Below, piece by piece: positions 26,991 through 36,258 of a stretch of DNA of 64,000 nt. The stretch's first letter is position 1. Each line of letters begins with the position of its first letter. Below the pieces are notes generated by a model. It saw only the letters and a program-made list of their open reading frames with translations. It searched no databases and was not told the DNA's origin. The position numbers were made by a program, and so were the translations under genes. Origin of the DNA: Halopenitus malekzadehii (GTDB lineage Archaea; Halobacteriota; Halobacteria; Halobacteriales; Haloferacaceae); NCBI RefSeq assembly GCF_900108505.1, contig NZ_FNWU01000001.1:62001-126000 (forward strand), read 5' to 3'.

Positions 26991-28805
26991 GTGAACGTCC
27001 CCGCATCCCTCCTCGCCCTCGGCGATCGGATCCGCCGACGTCTCGAGGGCCACGCGCTCGCGGCGCTGGCGATCCCCACGGTCCTCGTGCTCGCCGTCGT
27101 GTTCTACTACCCCGTCACCACCGTCCTGATCGAGGCGGTCGTCGTCGACGGCACGCCCACGCTCGCGACGTTTCGCCGGACCCTCCAGGACCCGTTCTAC
27201 TTCGGCGACCTCGCCAGGTTGCTCGCGGGTGAGTCACCGGAAGTGGTCCTCCAGAACCTCCTGAGTGCCGACCGGCAGCTCGGGATCGTGGGATTCACCG
27301 CCTATCAGGCGGCGCTGTCGACGCTTGCAAGCGTCGCGCTGGGGCTTCCGGGCGCCTACTTGCTGGCCCGGTTCGAGTTCCCCGGCCGTCGCGTCCTGCG
27401 GTCGGTGACGATCCTTCCATTCGTGCTCCCGTCGATTATGGTCGCGGCGGGCTTCGTCGCCACGTTCGGCCGAACGGGCACGCTCAACGCCGTCCTGACG
27501 GCTGTCGGGCTCCCCCGCCTCGAACTCCTGTACACGATCGAGGCGATCGTCATCGCCCACGCCTTCTACAACGCGCCGCTCGTCACGCGCGTGACGACCG
27601 CCGCCTGGGAGTCAGTCGACGCGAGCGCGGTCGAGACCGCGCGCAGCCTTGGCGCGAGCCCGCTTCGGGCGTTCGTCGACGTGGTCGCGCCACAGGTCTA
27701 TCCGGCGGTCCTCCTCGGCGCCGCGCTCTCGTTCGTGTTCACCTTCGGAAGCTTCCCGATCGTGCTCGCGCTCGGCGGGTTCGAACTCGCGACCGTCGAG
27801 GTGTTCGTCTACCGGCTCGTTCGCGACCTCGAGTACGCCGAGGCGGCCGCGCTCGCGCTCGTTGAGCTGGCCATCTCGCTGACGCTGCTGTATGGCTACC
27901 TCCGGTACGAGGCCGCCCATACGGTCCGGTCCCGTGGGGCTCGTCCGCTTCCCCGCCGATCGCTTCGCCCGCCGTCGGGGCTTCGGACCGGATCCCTGCG
28001 CGAGCTCCTGCCGCGCGCCGGGCTCGCCGTCTACGTCCTGGTCGCCGCGATCGTGTTTCTCGCGCCGATCGCGAGCATGGTCTGGGCCAGCCTGACGGGT
28101 CCCACCGGCATCACTCTCGACCATTACCGGTTCCTGGTGGAGCGACAGCAAACCGGGGCGGCGTTTCAGGTGCGGCCGTGGGACGCGGTCCGGAACTCGC
28201 TGCTGTTCGGCCTCGCTGCGCTCGCGGTCGCGCTCCCGATGGGCGTGGTCGTCTCCGTGTTGACGACTCGGGAGTACCGCGGTCGAAAGCTGGTCGACGC
28301 CGTGGCGATGGCCCCGCTTGCCGTCTCCGGGATCGTCGTCGGACTCGGCCTCCTCCGGGGACTCGTCTTCGGCGTGGAGATAGCGGGGACCCGGATCGCG
28401 GTCGGCGGGGCGGTCGCGATCGTCGCCGCCCACGCCGTGGCCGGCTACCCGTTCGTGGTGCGGACCGTCGCGCCGGGACTCGAGTCGCTCGACCGGTCGC
28501 TTACCGAGTCGGCTCGGGCGCTCGGGGCGTCCCGCCTCCGGGCGCTGCTCGACGTCGAACTCCCGCTCGTCTGGCCCGGCGTCGTCGCCGGCGCGGCGTT
28601 CGCGTTCGCGATCTCGACCGGCGAGTTCTCGGCCACCGTCGTGCTCGCGACCGGGACCGACCAGTACACGATGCCGATCGCGATCGAACGGTTCATCGGC
28701 CGCCGGCTCGGCCCGGCGACCGCGATGGGCGTCGTCCTCCTGTTCGTCACCACCGCGAGCTTCGTCGTGATCGACCGACTCGGGGGTGATCACGGTGGGA
28801 TCTGA
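26991..28805 (+). CDS. thiP: Thiamine-type ABC transporter permease, fused two-domain
   Basis: The protein has 604 residues with two homologous inner-membrane permease domains in tandem (about residues 20-290 and 330-600), each with an EAA-type loop (SVDASAVETARSLGASPLRA and LDRSLTESARALGASRLRA), as in ThiP. GTG at 26991 is chosen: GGAGG at 26973-26977 is a good Shine-Dalgarno site, and the upstream in-frame codons consist of the 15-bp repeat. The gene overlaps thiQ. It would form the complete membrane channel by itself. Confidence 0.87.
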   Translation: MNVPASLLALGDRIRRRLEGHALAALAIPTVLVLAVVFYYPVTTVLIEAVVVDGTPTLATFRRTLQDPFYFGDLARLLAGESPEVVLQNLLSADRQLGIVGFTAYQAALSTLASVALGLPGAYLLARFEFPGRRVLRSVTILPFVLPSIMVAAGFVATFGRTGTLNAVLTAVGLPRLELLYTIEAIVIAHAFYNAPLVTRVTTAAWESVDASAVETARSLGASPLRAFVDVVAPQVYPAVLLGAALSFVFTFGSFPIVLALGGFELATVEVFVYRLVRDLEYAEAAALALVELAISLTLLYGYLRYEAAHTVRSRGARPLPRRSLRPPSGLRTGSLRELLPRAGLAVYVLVAAIVFLAPIASMVWASLTGPTGITLDHYRFLVERQQTGAAFQVRPWDAVRNSLLFGLAALAVALPMGVVVSVLTTREYRGRKLVDAVAMAPLAVSGIVVGLGLLRGLVFGVEIAGTRIAVGGAVAIVAAHAVAGYPFVVRTVAPGLESLDRSLTESARALGASRLRALLDVELPLVWPGVVAGAAFAFAISTGEFSATVVLATGTDQYTMPIAIERFIGRRLGPATAMGVVLLFVTTASFVVIDRLGGDHGGI

Positions 28806-30024
28806 TCCCGGCCCCCCTGCGGACCCCTCGATCGCCCTCGAACTCGCCGACGTCACGCGCCGGTACGGCGACACGACCGCGGTCGATGGGGTCTCCCTGC
28901 GCGTCCGGCAGGGCGAGTTCTTCACGCTCGTGGGTCCCTCGGGCTGCGGCAAGACGACCACCCTCCGACTGATCGGCGGCTTCGAGACTCCCTCCTCGGG
29001 CACGCTCCGGTTCGGAAACCGGGACGTCGCCGGCGTCCCGCCCGAGGAACGTGATGTCGGCGTCGTCTTCCAGAACTATGCGCTGTTCCCGCATATGACC
29101 GTCGGCGAGAACGTCGCCTACGGGCTCCGGTTCGCGGATCCGCCCGGGGACGTCTCCCGGACGGAGCGCGTCCAGGAACTGCTCGATCTCGTTGACCTGT
29201 CGGGGATGGCGGACCGTGACCCCGACGAACTGTCGGGCGGGCAACGCCAGCGCGTCGCGATCGCCCGGGCGCTCGCTCCGGGGCCACAGGTCCTGTTGCT
29301 CGACGAACCGATGAGCGCGCTCGACGCGAAGCTTCGCGAGCGTCTCCGGATGCAGGTCCGATCGATCCAGCGTGAACTGGACATCACCACCGTCTACGTC
29401 ACCCACGACCAGGAGGAGGCGCTCGCCGTCTCCGACCGCGTCGCCGTGATGAACGGGGGGCGTATCGAACAGGTCGCCACACCCAGACGCGTCTATCGGG
29501 AGCCGGCGACTCGGTTCGTCGCCGAGTTCATCGGCGACAACAACGTGCTGTCGGGGACCGTTCGCGACGTCGCCGCGGCGGACGACGGTACGGTCGGCGA
29601 CCGCGACGATCGCGGCGAGCACGGTGACCGCGGCGAGCACGGTGACCGAGTCGCGACGCTCGAGATCGACGACGCGCCGATCCGGGTCGCCCTGCCGGAT
29701 CGCCCCGCCGGCGTCGATCAGGGTCCCGTCCACGTTGGGGACCGACTCACCGCCTGCGTGCGACCGGAGAACCTTCGATTCGACCAAGACCCGGACGCGA
29801 GCCGAGCACCCGCCGCCACGAACGCCCTGGAGGCCACGGTCGAGAGCGCCGAGTTCCTCGGCGAGACGACGCGGGTTCACCTTCGCTGGAACGACCGGTC
29901 GCTCGTGGGGCGGACGCGTGACCTGCTTTCGGGATCGGTGTCGGTCCGTTTCGATCCGGTCGACGTCCACGTCATCGACGTCACCGATGCCGGCGGCGAT
30001 GAAGCGATCGACGGACGCCGGTGA
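28786..30024 (+). CDS. thiQ: Thiamine-type ABC transporter ATP-binding protein
   Basis: The protein has 412 residues: an ATPase domain with Walker A GPSGCGKTT, signature LSGGQRQRVAIARAL, Walker B LLLDEPMSALDAKL and the switch His in VTHDQEEAL, then a C-terminal TOBE-like beta domain (from about residue 240). ThiQ proteins are usually about 230 aa, so this longer form resembles the PotA/FbpC class. An insertion rich in Asp/Gly repeats GEHGDR twice (about 29617-29650). GTG 28786 or GTG 28795 may be the start; both lie inside the end of thiP, implying coupling. Confidence 0.85.
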   Translation: MITVGSDPGPPADPSIALELADVTRRYGDTTAVDGVSLRVRQGEFFTLVGPSGCGKTTTLRLIGGFETPSSGTLRFGNRDVAGVPPEERDVGVVFQNYALFPHMTVGENVAYGLRFADPPGDVSRTERVQELLDLVDLSGMADRDPDELSGGQRQRVAIARALAPGPQVLLLDEPMSALDAKLRERLRMQVRSIQRELDITTVYVTHDQEEALAVSDRVAVMNGGRIEQVATPRRVYREPATRFVAEFIGDNNVLSGTVRDVAAADDGTVGDRDDRGEHGDRGEHGDRVATLEIDDAPIRVALPDRPAGVDQGPVHVGDRLTACVRPENLRFDQDPDASRAPAATNALEATVESAEFLGETTRVHLRWNDRSLVGRTRDLLSGSVSVRFDPVDVHVIDVTDAGGDEAIDGRR

Positions 30025-30138
30025 GGCTGACGCCGGTGTGATGGACGCCGGTGAGACGTCCGCGGATCGAACACGGACCGTGATCGCGGGGATCACGCGG
30101 GACGAAAACGGTTTCCACCCGCCCCGCGTTGGTCGGGT

Positions 30139-31062
30139 ATGCGCATCGCCGTCCCCAACAAGGGCCGTCTCCACGAGCCGACGATCGAGCTGCTCGAACG
30201 CGCCGGACTGCACGTCGAGCGGACGGCGGACCGGCAGCTGTACGCCGACACCGTCGACCCCGACGTCTCGATCCTGTACGCGCGCGCCGCCGACATCCCC
30301 GAATACGTCCGCGACGGCGCCGCCGATCTCGGCATCACCGGGCTCGATCAGGCCACCGAATCCGGGGGTGTGATCGAGACCGCGGCAGCGGCCCGAGGGG
30401 AGGACCCCGACGCCGACGACGCAGTGGAGGAGAACGCCCTCGTCGACCTGCTGGACCTCGAGTACGGGTCCTGTCGGCTCGTCCTCGCCGCGCCGGAGGA
30501 CGGCGGGATCGAGTCGGTCGCGGACCTGGAGGGGCGGACGGTGGCGACCGAGTTCCCCACGATCACGCGGTCGTACTTCGAGTCGGTCGGCGTCGATGCC
30601 GAGATCGTCACCGTCACCGGCGCGACCGAACTCACCCCCCACGTCGACATGGCCGACGCCATCGTCGACATCACCTCGACCGGCACGACGCTGCGGGTGA
30701 ACCGTCTTGCGGTCATCGACGAGGTGCTCGACTCCTCGGTACGTCTGTTCGCCCGGCCGGACGTGGTCGACGACGCGAAGGTGCAACAGGTCGTGACCGC
30801 GCTCGGGTCCGTCCTCGCCGCCGAGGACAAACGGTACCTGATGATGAACGCCCCGAAAGCGCAGCTTCCGGCGGTCAAGGACGTCCTTCCCGGACTCGGC
30901 GGCCCGACGGTGATGGACGTTGAGGCCGACGAGAACGGGAACGGGACCGTGGCGGTCCACGCGGTCGTCGACGAACGCGACGTCTTCTCGGTCATCACCG
31001 ACCTCAAGGACGTCGGCGCGAGCGGGATCCTCGTCACCGAGATCGAGCGACTCGTCGAGTGA
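30139..31062 (+). CDS. hisG: ATP phosphoribosyltransferase, long form (first step of histidine synthesis)
   Basis: The 307-aa enzyme joins ATP and PRPP to form phosphoribosyl-ATP. The start [20 protein letters not shown] is characteristic, and the PRPP-binding loop is [15 protein letters not shown]. It has the C-terminal regulatory domain (about 75 residues, from VPLPAVK-like [16 protein letters not shown] on) of the long-form enzyme, which binds histidine as feedback inhibitor, so no HisZ partner is needed. It stands alone here, 115 bases after thiQ; other his genes are not in the window. Confidence 0.96.
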   Translation: MRIAVPNKGRLHEPTIELLERAGLHVERTADRQLYADTVDPDVSILYARAADIPEYVRDGAADLGITGLDQATESGGVIETAAAARGEDPDADDAVEENALVDLLDLEYGSCRLVLAAPEDGGIESVADLEGRTVATEFPTITRSYFESVGVDAEIVTVTGATELTPHVDMADAIVDITSTGTTLRVNRLAVIDEVLDSSVRLFARPDVVDDAKVQQVVTALGSVLAAEDKRYLMMNAPKAQLPAVKDVLPGLGGPTVMDVEADENGNGTVAVHAVVDERDVFSVITDLKDVGASGILVTEIERLVE

Positions 31063-31097
31063 GCGGGATGGTGGGAAACTGCGTGGGGGTGGGACGC

Positions 31098-32147
31098 TCA
31101 GGCGACCTCGACGTCGCTCCCGTCGTCGGATTCCTCGCCTTCACCGTCTTCATCGTCCGATCCCTCGACCCCATCGTCCAGTAGCTCGGGAGCGGTCACG
31201 GCTGGATGGAGCCGGAGACGTCCGGTCCGCCGGCGGACCCACCACGCGATCGCCACACAGCCGAGGATGACGCCGCCCAGTCCGAGGACGCCACCTTCGG
31301 GCCCGAACTGGCCGCCGGTGAGGACCGACGGTCCGACGACCTGTGTCTCGACCACGGTGACCGGCAGGGAGACGCCGGAGACGCCGAAGCCGAACACCGC
31401 GCCCTGCGTGAGGTTCCACGTCACGTGGACGCCGATCGGGATCGCGAGCTCCCCGGTGAGGAGGTAGCCGAGCGCGAGAAACACCCCCGCCAGGCCGATG
31501 ATCGTCGTCGACAGCGCGGTCGCGTTCGGGTTCGTGGCGTGGAGGACGCCGAAGACGCCCGCCGACAGGACCGTCGCCAGTGCGGCTGCCAGCCGGTCGC
31601 CGACGACCCGGAATCCCTCCGCGAGGTTCGTGAGCAGCCAGCCGCGGACCAGCAGCTCCTCGTAGACGCCAACCGCCAGGAAGAACGCGATCACCCCCGC
31701 GAGCCCGAGCAGGAACGACTCGCCCGACCGCGAGACGAGCGTTCCGCGGGGGACGTACCAGCCCGCGGCCCAGCCGGCGAGGAAGATCCCGGCCTGCAGG
31801 ACTGCCCCGAGGGCGAGTCCGAACCCGCAGTCGATCCACCACTCCCGGTCGATTCGGAGCCCGTAATCGGTGAGCGGGCGCCGGTCGACCACCCGGGCGG
31901 CCACGACGCAGCCGAGGACCGTCACGGCCAGGCTCGCCGCCCCGACGCCGACGAGCGCGGCGGATCCGCCGGGCACCGGCAGCGGGAGGATGCCGGCCGC
32001 GAGACTGACGCCGATCGCGACCACGAGGAACACTGCGACCGCGAGGGTGAGTCGGACCGGCATACGCGGTCGTGCCTCCGCATCGTTCCAGAGGGCTCGC
32101 CGGACCGGATCGGGAACCATTCGGCTGACTCGGGTTCGGGGCGGCAT
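31098..32147 (-). CDS. CPBP-family intramembrane glutamic endopeptidase
   Basis: The protein has 349 residues and about eight membrane helices. Motifs of the CAAX/bacteriocin-processing (Abi) family are EELLVRGWLL (EExxxR), GVLHATN and a later GVHVTWNL (second His). These residues form the glutamate protease site in the membrane. Function in archaea is mostly unknown; the C-terminus is a Glu/Asp-rich tail. ATG 32147 is preferred: a TATA-like TTTTTAC on the minus strand lies about 28 bases upstream. An internal ATG at 32120 remains possible. Confidence 0.85.
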   Translation of the reverse strand: MPPRTRVSRMVPDPVRRALWNDAEARPRMPVRLTLAVAVFLVVAIGVSLAAGILPLPVPGGSAALVGVGAASLAVTVLGCVVAARVVDRRPLTDYGLRIDREWWIDCGFGLALGAVLQAGIFLAGWAAGWYVPRGTLVSRSGESFLLGLAGVIAFFLAVGVYEELLVRGWLLTNLAEGFRVVGDRLAAALATVLSAGVFGVLHATNPNATALSTTIIGLAGVFLALGYLLTGELAIPIGVHVTWNLTQGAVFGFGVSGVSLPVTVVETQVVGPSVLTGGQFGPEGGVLGLGGVILGCVAIAWWVRRRTGRLRLHPAVTAPELLDDGVEGSDDEDGEGEESDDGSDVEVA

Positions 32148-32264
32148 TCATCGTTCGATGACGCGGCAACGGGTAAAAATGTCGGCGTGGTAGCCACCTC
32201 GACGTCGATCACGTCGGCCGGGTTCGAACGAACCGGTTGCGTCAGCCGGATTCGAGCGCTCCGG

Positions 32265-32642
32265 TCACGTCGGCCGGCTCGCCCAGATGATCGAGGCGAC
32301 GAGGACGATCAGGGTCACGAGGGCGGTCACCGTGAAGTGGACGATCGTGATGATCGCGGTGCGTCGCCGTGTCCCGCCGTAGGCCCACCGGATCGCGGCG
32401 GCATCGAGGGCGATCGCGACGGGGAGGGTGACCGCGGCGGGGAGCGTCATCGTCCCGCCGACGACGCTTACCATCGCGGGCCACGGCCCAACGAGGAGGG
32501 CGCGTTTCGGGTCGGCGTCGCCGACGACGTACCGAGCTGCGACGTGAACGGTCACCGCGAGTCCCATCGTGAATAGCAGGAGGGTTCCGAGAACGGCGAT
32601 CGGACCGGTTCCGGTCTGCAGCGGAAGCGGGAGCAGTGTCAT
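32265..32642 (-). CDS. Small four-TM haloarchaeal membrane protein (DUF7473-like)
   Basis: The 125-aa protein has four predicted hydrophobic helices and a short C-terminal tail. It starts MTLLPLPLQTG. It begins a few bases after the tbp stop codon (32649) on the same strand, so it is probably co-transcribed with tbp. Homologues adjacent to tbp are common in haloarchaea in my memory, but the function is unknown. Confidence 0.7.
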   Translation of the reverse strand: MTLLPLPLQTGTGPIAVLGTLLLFTMGLAVTVHVAARYVVGDADPKRALLVGPWPAMVSVVGGTMTLPAAVTLPVAIALDAAAIRWAYGGTRRRTAIITIVHFTVTALVTLIVLVASIIWASRPT

Positions 32643-32648
32643 CACGAG

Positions 32649-33209
32649 TCAGCCGAACAGTCCGAGTTCCTCGAGCCGGTCGACGATGACGTCGACGGCA
32701 CGTTCGGCGTCGGCAGGCTCCTTGCCGCCGGTGATCACGAGCTTGCCGGAGCCGAACAGCAGCGCGACGACGTCGGGATCATCCAGCCGGTAGACGAGTC
32801 CGGGGAACTGTTCGGGTTCGTACTCGATGTGTTCCAACCCGAGACCGATCGCGATCGCGTTCAGATTGAGGTCGTCGCCGAGATCCGCGGAGGTGACGAT
32901 GTTTTGAACCGTGATCTCGGGATCATCCTCGACCGGGATTTCGAGCGCGCGCAGCTCGTCGAAGACGATGTGAAGGCTCTCGTGGACCGCGTCCGTCGAC
33001 TTCGCGCCGGTACAGACGATCTTGCCCGACCGGAAGATGAGCGCGGCCGATTTCGGCGACTGGGTGCGGTAAACGAGCCCGGGGAACTGTTCGGGGTCGT
33101 AGTCCGCGCCCTCAAGGTCCATCGCGACGCTCTCGAGGTCGAGCTCTTGGCCGATCCCCGTCGAGGCGACGACGTTCTCGATCGTTATCGTGTCCTTCGG
33201 ATCGGTCAT
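32649..33209 (-). CDS. tbp: TATA-box-binding protein
   Basis: The 186-aa general transcription factor binds TATA boxes and recruits TFB and RNA polymerase. It consists of two saddle repeats with matching PEQFPGLVYR stretches, followed by SAALIFRSGKIVCTGAKS in repeat 1 and VALLFGSGKLVITGGK in repeat 2. ATG 33209 is preferred over TTG 33212; a minus-strand TTTAAA (33235-33243) lies about 27-30 bases upstream. Haloarchaea often have several TBPs; this appears to be a full-length, canonical one. Confidence 0.97.
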   Translation of the reverse strand: MTDPKDTITIENVVASTGIGQELDLESVAMDLEGADYDPEQFPGLVYRTQSPKSAALIFRSGKIVCTGAKSTDAVHESLHIVFDELRALEIPVEDDPEITVQNIVTSADLGDDLNLNAIAIGLGLEHIEYEPEQFPGLVYRLDDPDVVALLFGSGKLVITGGKEPADAERAVDVIVDRLEELGLFG

Positions 33210-33234
33210 CAACGGACGGATCGACGGCTGGATG

Positions 33235-33243
33235 CTTTAAAAA
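33235..33243 (-). promoter_or_regulatory. TATA box of tbp
   Basis: TTTTTAAAGC on the minus strand is placed about 27-30 bases before the tbp start, consistent with a leaderless transcript. Confidence 0.6.
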
Positions 33244-33379
33244 GATGGTCGTTGGATCTCGGCGATCGATGGGTCTCTGCTGCCGCCATCGTTCGGCCGA
33301 TCATGTGGATGTGAATCCGCCGATCGTCCACAATCCGTGGAAACGTTCTTATGTATGTGTGGTGTTAGCACAACCAGCG

Positions 33380-33541
33380 ATGCCAGACACGAAATCCGGA
33401 CGCGAAAAGAAGGGGAAGAACAAGCGTCGCCAGCTCGAGAATCGTCTCGCCGAGCAGGAACTTACCGCCGAGGAGGAGCCACCGGACCCGGAGGAGGAAT
33501 CGATCGATTCCGAGCTCCTCGTCGAGGACGAGGCGGAGTAG
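33380..33541 (+). CDS. Small charged protein (53 aa)
   Basis: The protein begins MPDTKSGREKKGKNKRRQL, a very basic N-terminal third, and ends in an acidic tail (ELLVEDEAE). The middle EQELTAEEEPPDPEEE is acidic. The strong switch from basic to acidic suggests a nucleic acid or ribosome-associated small protein, but I do not recognise a family. CTTATGTATG 27-30 bases before the ATG may be its TATA box. The longer open frame back to 33245 has no such composition and is rejected. Confidence 0.65.
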   Translation: MPDTKSGREKKGKNKRRQLENRLAEQELTAEEEPPDPEEESIDSELLVEDEAE

Positions 33542-33550
33542 GCCGTTCAC

Positions 33551-33675
33551 CGATCGTCGTTCGACCGTCTTCCGATCGTTATCCGACCGTCGTCGATCGT
33601 CGTTCGACCGTCTTCCGATCGTTATCCGACCGTCGTCGATCGTCGTTCGACCGTCTTCCGATCGTTATCCGACCG
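33551..33675. repeat. 43-bp perfect tandem repeat (2.9 copies)
   Basis: Units at 33551-33593, 33594-33636 and 33637-33675 are identical (the last cut at 39 bases). Each begins CGATCGTCGTTCGACCGTCT. The unit has internal CGATCGT and GACCGTC sub-repeats. There are no spacers, so it is not a CRISPR. Confidence 0.95.
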
Positions 33676-33959
33676 CCGGCCGCTGCCGCGGGAGGGACGC
33701 TTGCCGCAGGTCCACCTCCATCGCGTCGACGACGTTCTTCTTCTTTCGGCGCCGTCCTCGACGGCGATTCCTCGCTTCGTGGGGTGACCGCCCCGTGCGA
33801 CGAGTTACCACATTTAAACGAGTGATATCGTCCCCGTTCGGTGTCCCATCCGGATCGATCTCGATCGTGGAGACGATCGGAACGGCGTGTCGCCATCCGG
33901 CGGTTTTTGCTCTCCTCGGTTGATACCCGTCGGACGAGAGTCGAGCCGGTGACGACACC

Positions 33960-33967
33960 TTTATATA
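33960..33967 (+). promoter_or_regulatory. TATA box of the thermosome gene
   Basis: TTTATATA is a near-consensus archaeal TATA box ending 27 bases before ATG 33994. Haloarchaeal cct promoters are known to be heat-inducible through elements around the TATA box; I could not recognise specific heat-shock boxes here. Confidence 0.75.
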
Positions 33968-33993
33968 GAATCACAATCAATCACTCGCTGTCT

Positions 33994-35661
33994 ATGAGTC
34001 AGCGAATGCAGCAAGGCCAGCCGATGATCATTATGGGCGAGGACGCCCAGCGCGTCAAGGACAAGGACGCGCAGGAGTACAACATTTCGGCGGCGCGCGC
34101 GGTCGCCGAGGCGGTCCGATCGACGCTCGGACCGAAAGGGATGGACAAGATGCTCGTCGACTCGATGGGCGACGTCACCATCACGAATGACGGCGTCACC
34201 ATCCTCACCGAGATGGACATCGACAACCCGACGGCCGAGATGGTCGTCGAGGTCGCCGAGACACAGGAGGACGAGGCCGGCGACGGCACGACGACGGCCG
34301 TCGCGATCGCGGGCGAGCTCCTCAAGAACGCCGAGGACCTCCTCGAGCAGGACATTCACCCGACGGCGGTCATCAAGGGCTTCAACATCGCCAGCGAGTA
34401 CGCCCGCCAGCAGGTCGACGAGATCGCCGAGCCGGTCGACCCCGACGACACCGACCTCATCAAATCGGTCGCCGAGACCTCGATGACCGGCAAGGGCGCC
34501 GAACTCGAGAAGGAGGTCCTCGCGGACCTCGTCGTCCGCGCGGTCCAGGCCATCACCGTCGAGGCCGACGACGGCTCCCACGTGGTCGATCTGCAGAACC
34601 TCAAGATCGAGACCCAGACCGGTAGCCCGGCCAGCGAGTCCGAGCTCCTCTCGGGTGCGGTCATCGACAAGGACCCCGTCCAGGACGGAATGCCGACGGA
34701 CTTCGAGTCCGCGAACGTCCTCCTGATCGACGACCCGATCGAGGTCGAGGACGCCGACGTCGACACGTCCGTCTCCATCGAGAGCCCGGACCAGCTCCAG
34801 CAGTTCCTCGACCAGGAGGAGACGCAGCTGCGCGAGAAGGTTGACCGGATCGCGGAGTCCGGCGCCGACGTCGTTTTCTGCCAGAAGGGCATCGACGACA
34901 TGGCCCAACACTACCTCGCGAAGGAGGGCATCCTCGCCGTCCGTCGCGTGAAGAAGTCCGACCTCGCGTTCCTGAAGAACGTGCTCGGCGCGCCGATCGT
35001 CACCGACATCGACGACCTGTCGGCCGACGATCTCGCGACCGGCACCATCTCCCGCGATGCGGCTGACGGCCTCTTCTACGTCGAGGGCGCGGACTCCCAC
35101 GGCGTCACGCTCCTGCTGCGCGGTTCGACCGAGCACGTCGTCGACGAGCTCGAACGCGGCATCAACGACGCGATCGACGTCGTCTCGACCACGGTTTCCG
35201 ACGGCCGCACCATCGCGGGCGGCGGCGCCATCGAGGTCGAACTCGCCAGCCGGCTCCGTGACCACGCCGACTCCATCGAGGGTCGCGAGCAGTTGGCCGT
35301 CGAAGCGTTCGCGGACGCGCTCGAGATCGTCCCCCGGACGCTTGCGGCCAACGCCGGACTCGACGCGATCGACCTGCTCGTCGACCTCCGCGCGGCCCAC
35401 GAGGCGGGCGACTCCCGCGCCGGGCTCGACGCCTTCTCCGGCGACGTCGTCGACACCTTCGACGCCGGCGTCGTCGAGACGGCTCACGCCAAAGAGCAGG
35501 CGCTCTCCTCGGCCACCGAGGCCGCCAACCTCGTCCTCAAGATCGACGACATCATCTCCGCGGGCGATCTGTCAACCGCCGGCGGCGATGACGAGGGCGG
35601 CGCGCCCGGCGGCGCCGGCGGTATGGGCGGCATGGGCGGCGGCATGGGCGGCATGATGTAA
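33994..35661 (+). CDS. Thermosome subunit (group II chaperonin, CCT)
   Basis: The 555-aa subunit of the ATP-driven double-ring folding chamber has [20 protein letters not shown], the nucleotide motif [15 protein letters not shown] and the catalytic region [10 protein letters not shown]. The C-terminus is a Gly-Met repeat tail ([14 protein letters not shown]) lining the chamber, as in haloarchaeal CCT1/CCT2. The start [20 protein letters not shown] is standard; the frame is open further upstream but that lacks homology. Haloarchaea usually have two or three paralogues, so which one this is cannot be told. Confidence 0.97.
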   Translation: MSQRMQQGQPMIIMGEDAQRVKDKDAQEYNISAARAVAEAVRSTLGPKGMDKMLVDSMGDVTITNDGVTILTEMDIDNPTAEMVVEVAETQEDEAGDGTTTAVAIAGELLKNAEDLLEQDIHPTAVIKGFNIASEYARQQVDEIAEPVDPDDTDLIKSVAETSMTGKGAELEKEVLADLVVRAVQAITVEADDGSHVVDLQNLKIETQTGSPASESELLSGAVIDKDPVQDGMPTDFESANVLLIDDPIEVEDADVDTSVSIESPDQLQQFLDQEETQLREKVDRIAESGADVVFCQKGIDDMAQHYLAKEGILAVRRVKKSDLAFLKNVLGAPIVTDIDDLSADDLATGTISRDAADGLFYVEGADSHGVTLLLRGSTEHVVDELERGINDAIDVVSTTVSDGRTIAGGGAIEVELASRLRDHADSIEGREQLAVEAFADALEIVPRTLAANAGLDAIDLLVDLRAAHEAGDSRAGLDAFSGDVVDTFDAGVVETAHAKEQALSSATEAANLVLKIDDIISAGDLSTAGGDDEGGAPGGAGGMGGMGGGMGGMM

Positions 35662-35852
35662 CCGCGTCCGGAGCACACGCCACCATCCCCCACCGACGGT
35701 CAGTCCAGCGCGATTCATCAGTTCGGGTCGAACGCGATCCGTGACCCACTCGACCACGACACGGTCGACGCCGATCCGACCCTCTCGTTTTTCCGAGCGA
35801 TTCCGGTGTGTCTGACGTAAGAACTAATGTTCTCTCGGCGGCAGTAGGGTGT

Positions 35853-36206
35853 ATGGGAATCATGAGTAAGATCCTCGGCGGCGGGGGCAACCGGTCGGTC
35901 GAGGACTACGTCGAACTCGATCTCGATGACTTCGCCGAGGCACGAGGCGAGGCGCGGACACAGGTACACATCGCTGAGATCGCCGATCAGGGCGACGTCA
36001 TCCCGATCAAGGACGCGGTCTACGACGGCGATCTCGTCATCGCCGACATCACGCGCCACTCGACGTCCGACCGAACCGTCGAACACATCGTCGACGAGCT
36101 CCGACAGGTCGCCCAGGAGGTCGACGGCGACATCGTTCAGAAGGGCGACGACCAGCTCATCCTCGCGCCGACCGGCGTCACGATCTCTCGCGAGAAACTG
36201 GAGTAG
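35853..36206 (+). CDS. sepF: SepF, FtsZ membrane anchor (archaeal cell division)
   Basis: The 117-aa protein begins MGIMSKILGGGGNRSVEDY: a short amphipathic membrane-binding helix and Gly linker, then the SepF core (VHIAEIADQGDVIPIKDAVYD to LILAPTGVTIS). Archaeal SepF dimerises and tethers FtsZ to the membrane at midcell. Length matches characterised haloarchaeal SepF. The longer open frame from 35808 would hide the helix and is rejected. It lies 191 bases after the thermosome gene. Confidence 0.92.
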   Translation: MGIMSKILGGGGNRSVEDYVELDLDDFAEARGEARTQVHIAEIADQGDVIPIKDAVYDGDLVIADITRHSTSDRTVEHIVDELRQVAQEVDGDIVQKGDDQLILAPTGVTISREKLE

Positions 36207-36224
36207 GCGTCCGGCGAACCGCAC

Positions 36225-36232
36225 GATATTTC
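36225..36232 (+). promoter_or_regulatory. TATA box of the azf-like gene
   Basis: CGATATTTCC lies about 27-30 bases before ATG 36259, the expected place for a leaderless transcript. Confidence 0.45.
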
Positions 36233-36258
36233 CCCGTCACCCGCCCACACTCATCCGA

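Larger units (their letters stand above)
33542..33993. other. 452-bp intergenic region before the thermosome gene
   Basis: Besides the 43-bp tandem array, the region contains no ORF with convincing codon use; short frames on both strands are Arg/Ser-rich shadows. A TTTAAA at about 33814 is 27 bases before a GTG at 33841, but translation from there would add an unlikely 51-residue extension to the chaperonin. The final 40 bases hold the thermosome promoter. Confidence 0.6.

Noticed and set aside
28747-30960. A 737-codon minus-strand open frame opposite thiQ and hisG
   Set aside because: No domain is evident, and the plus strand encodes two well conserved enzymes.
33551-33675. The 43-bp repeats as a CRISPR array
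   Set aside because: The units abut without spacers and no cas genes are nearby.
33841-33993. N-terminal extension of the thermosome from GTG 33841
   Set aside because: The added residues lack chaperonin homology and the strong TATA box at 33960 would then be inside the gene.
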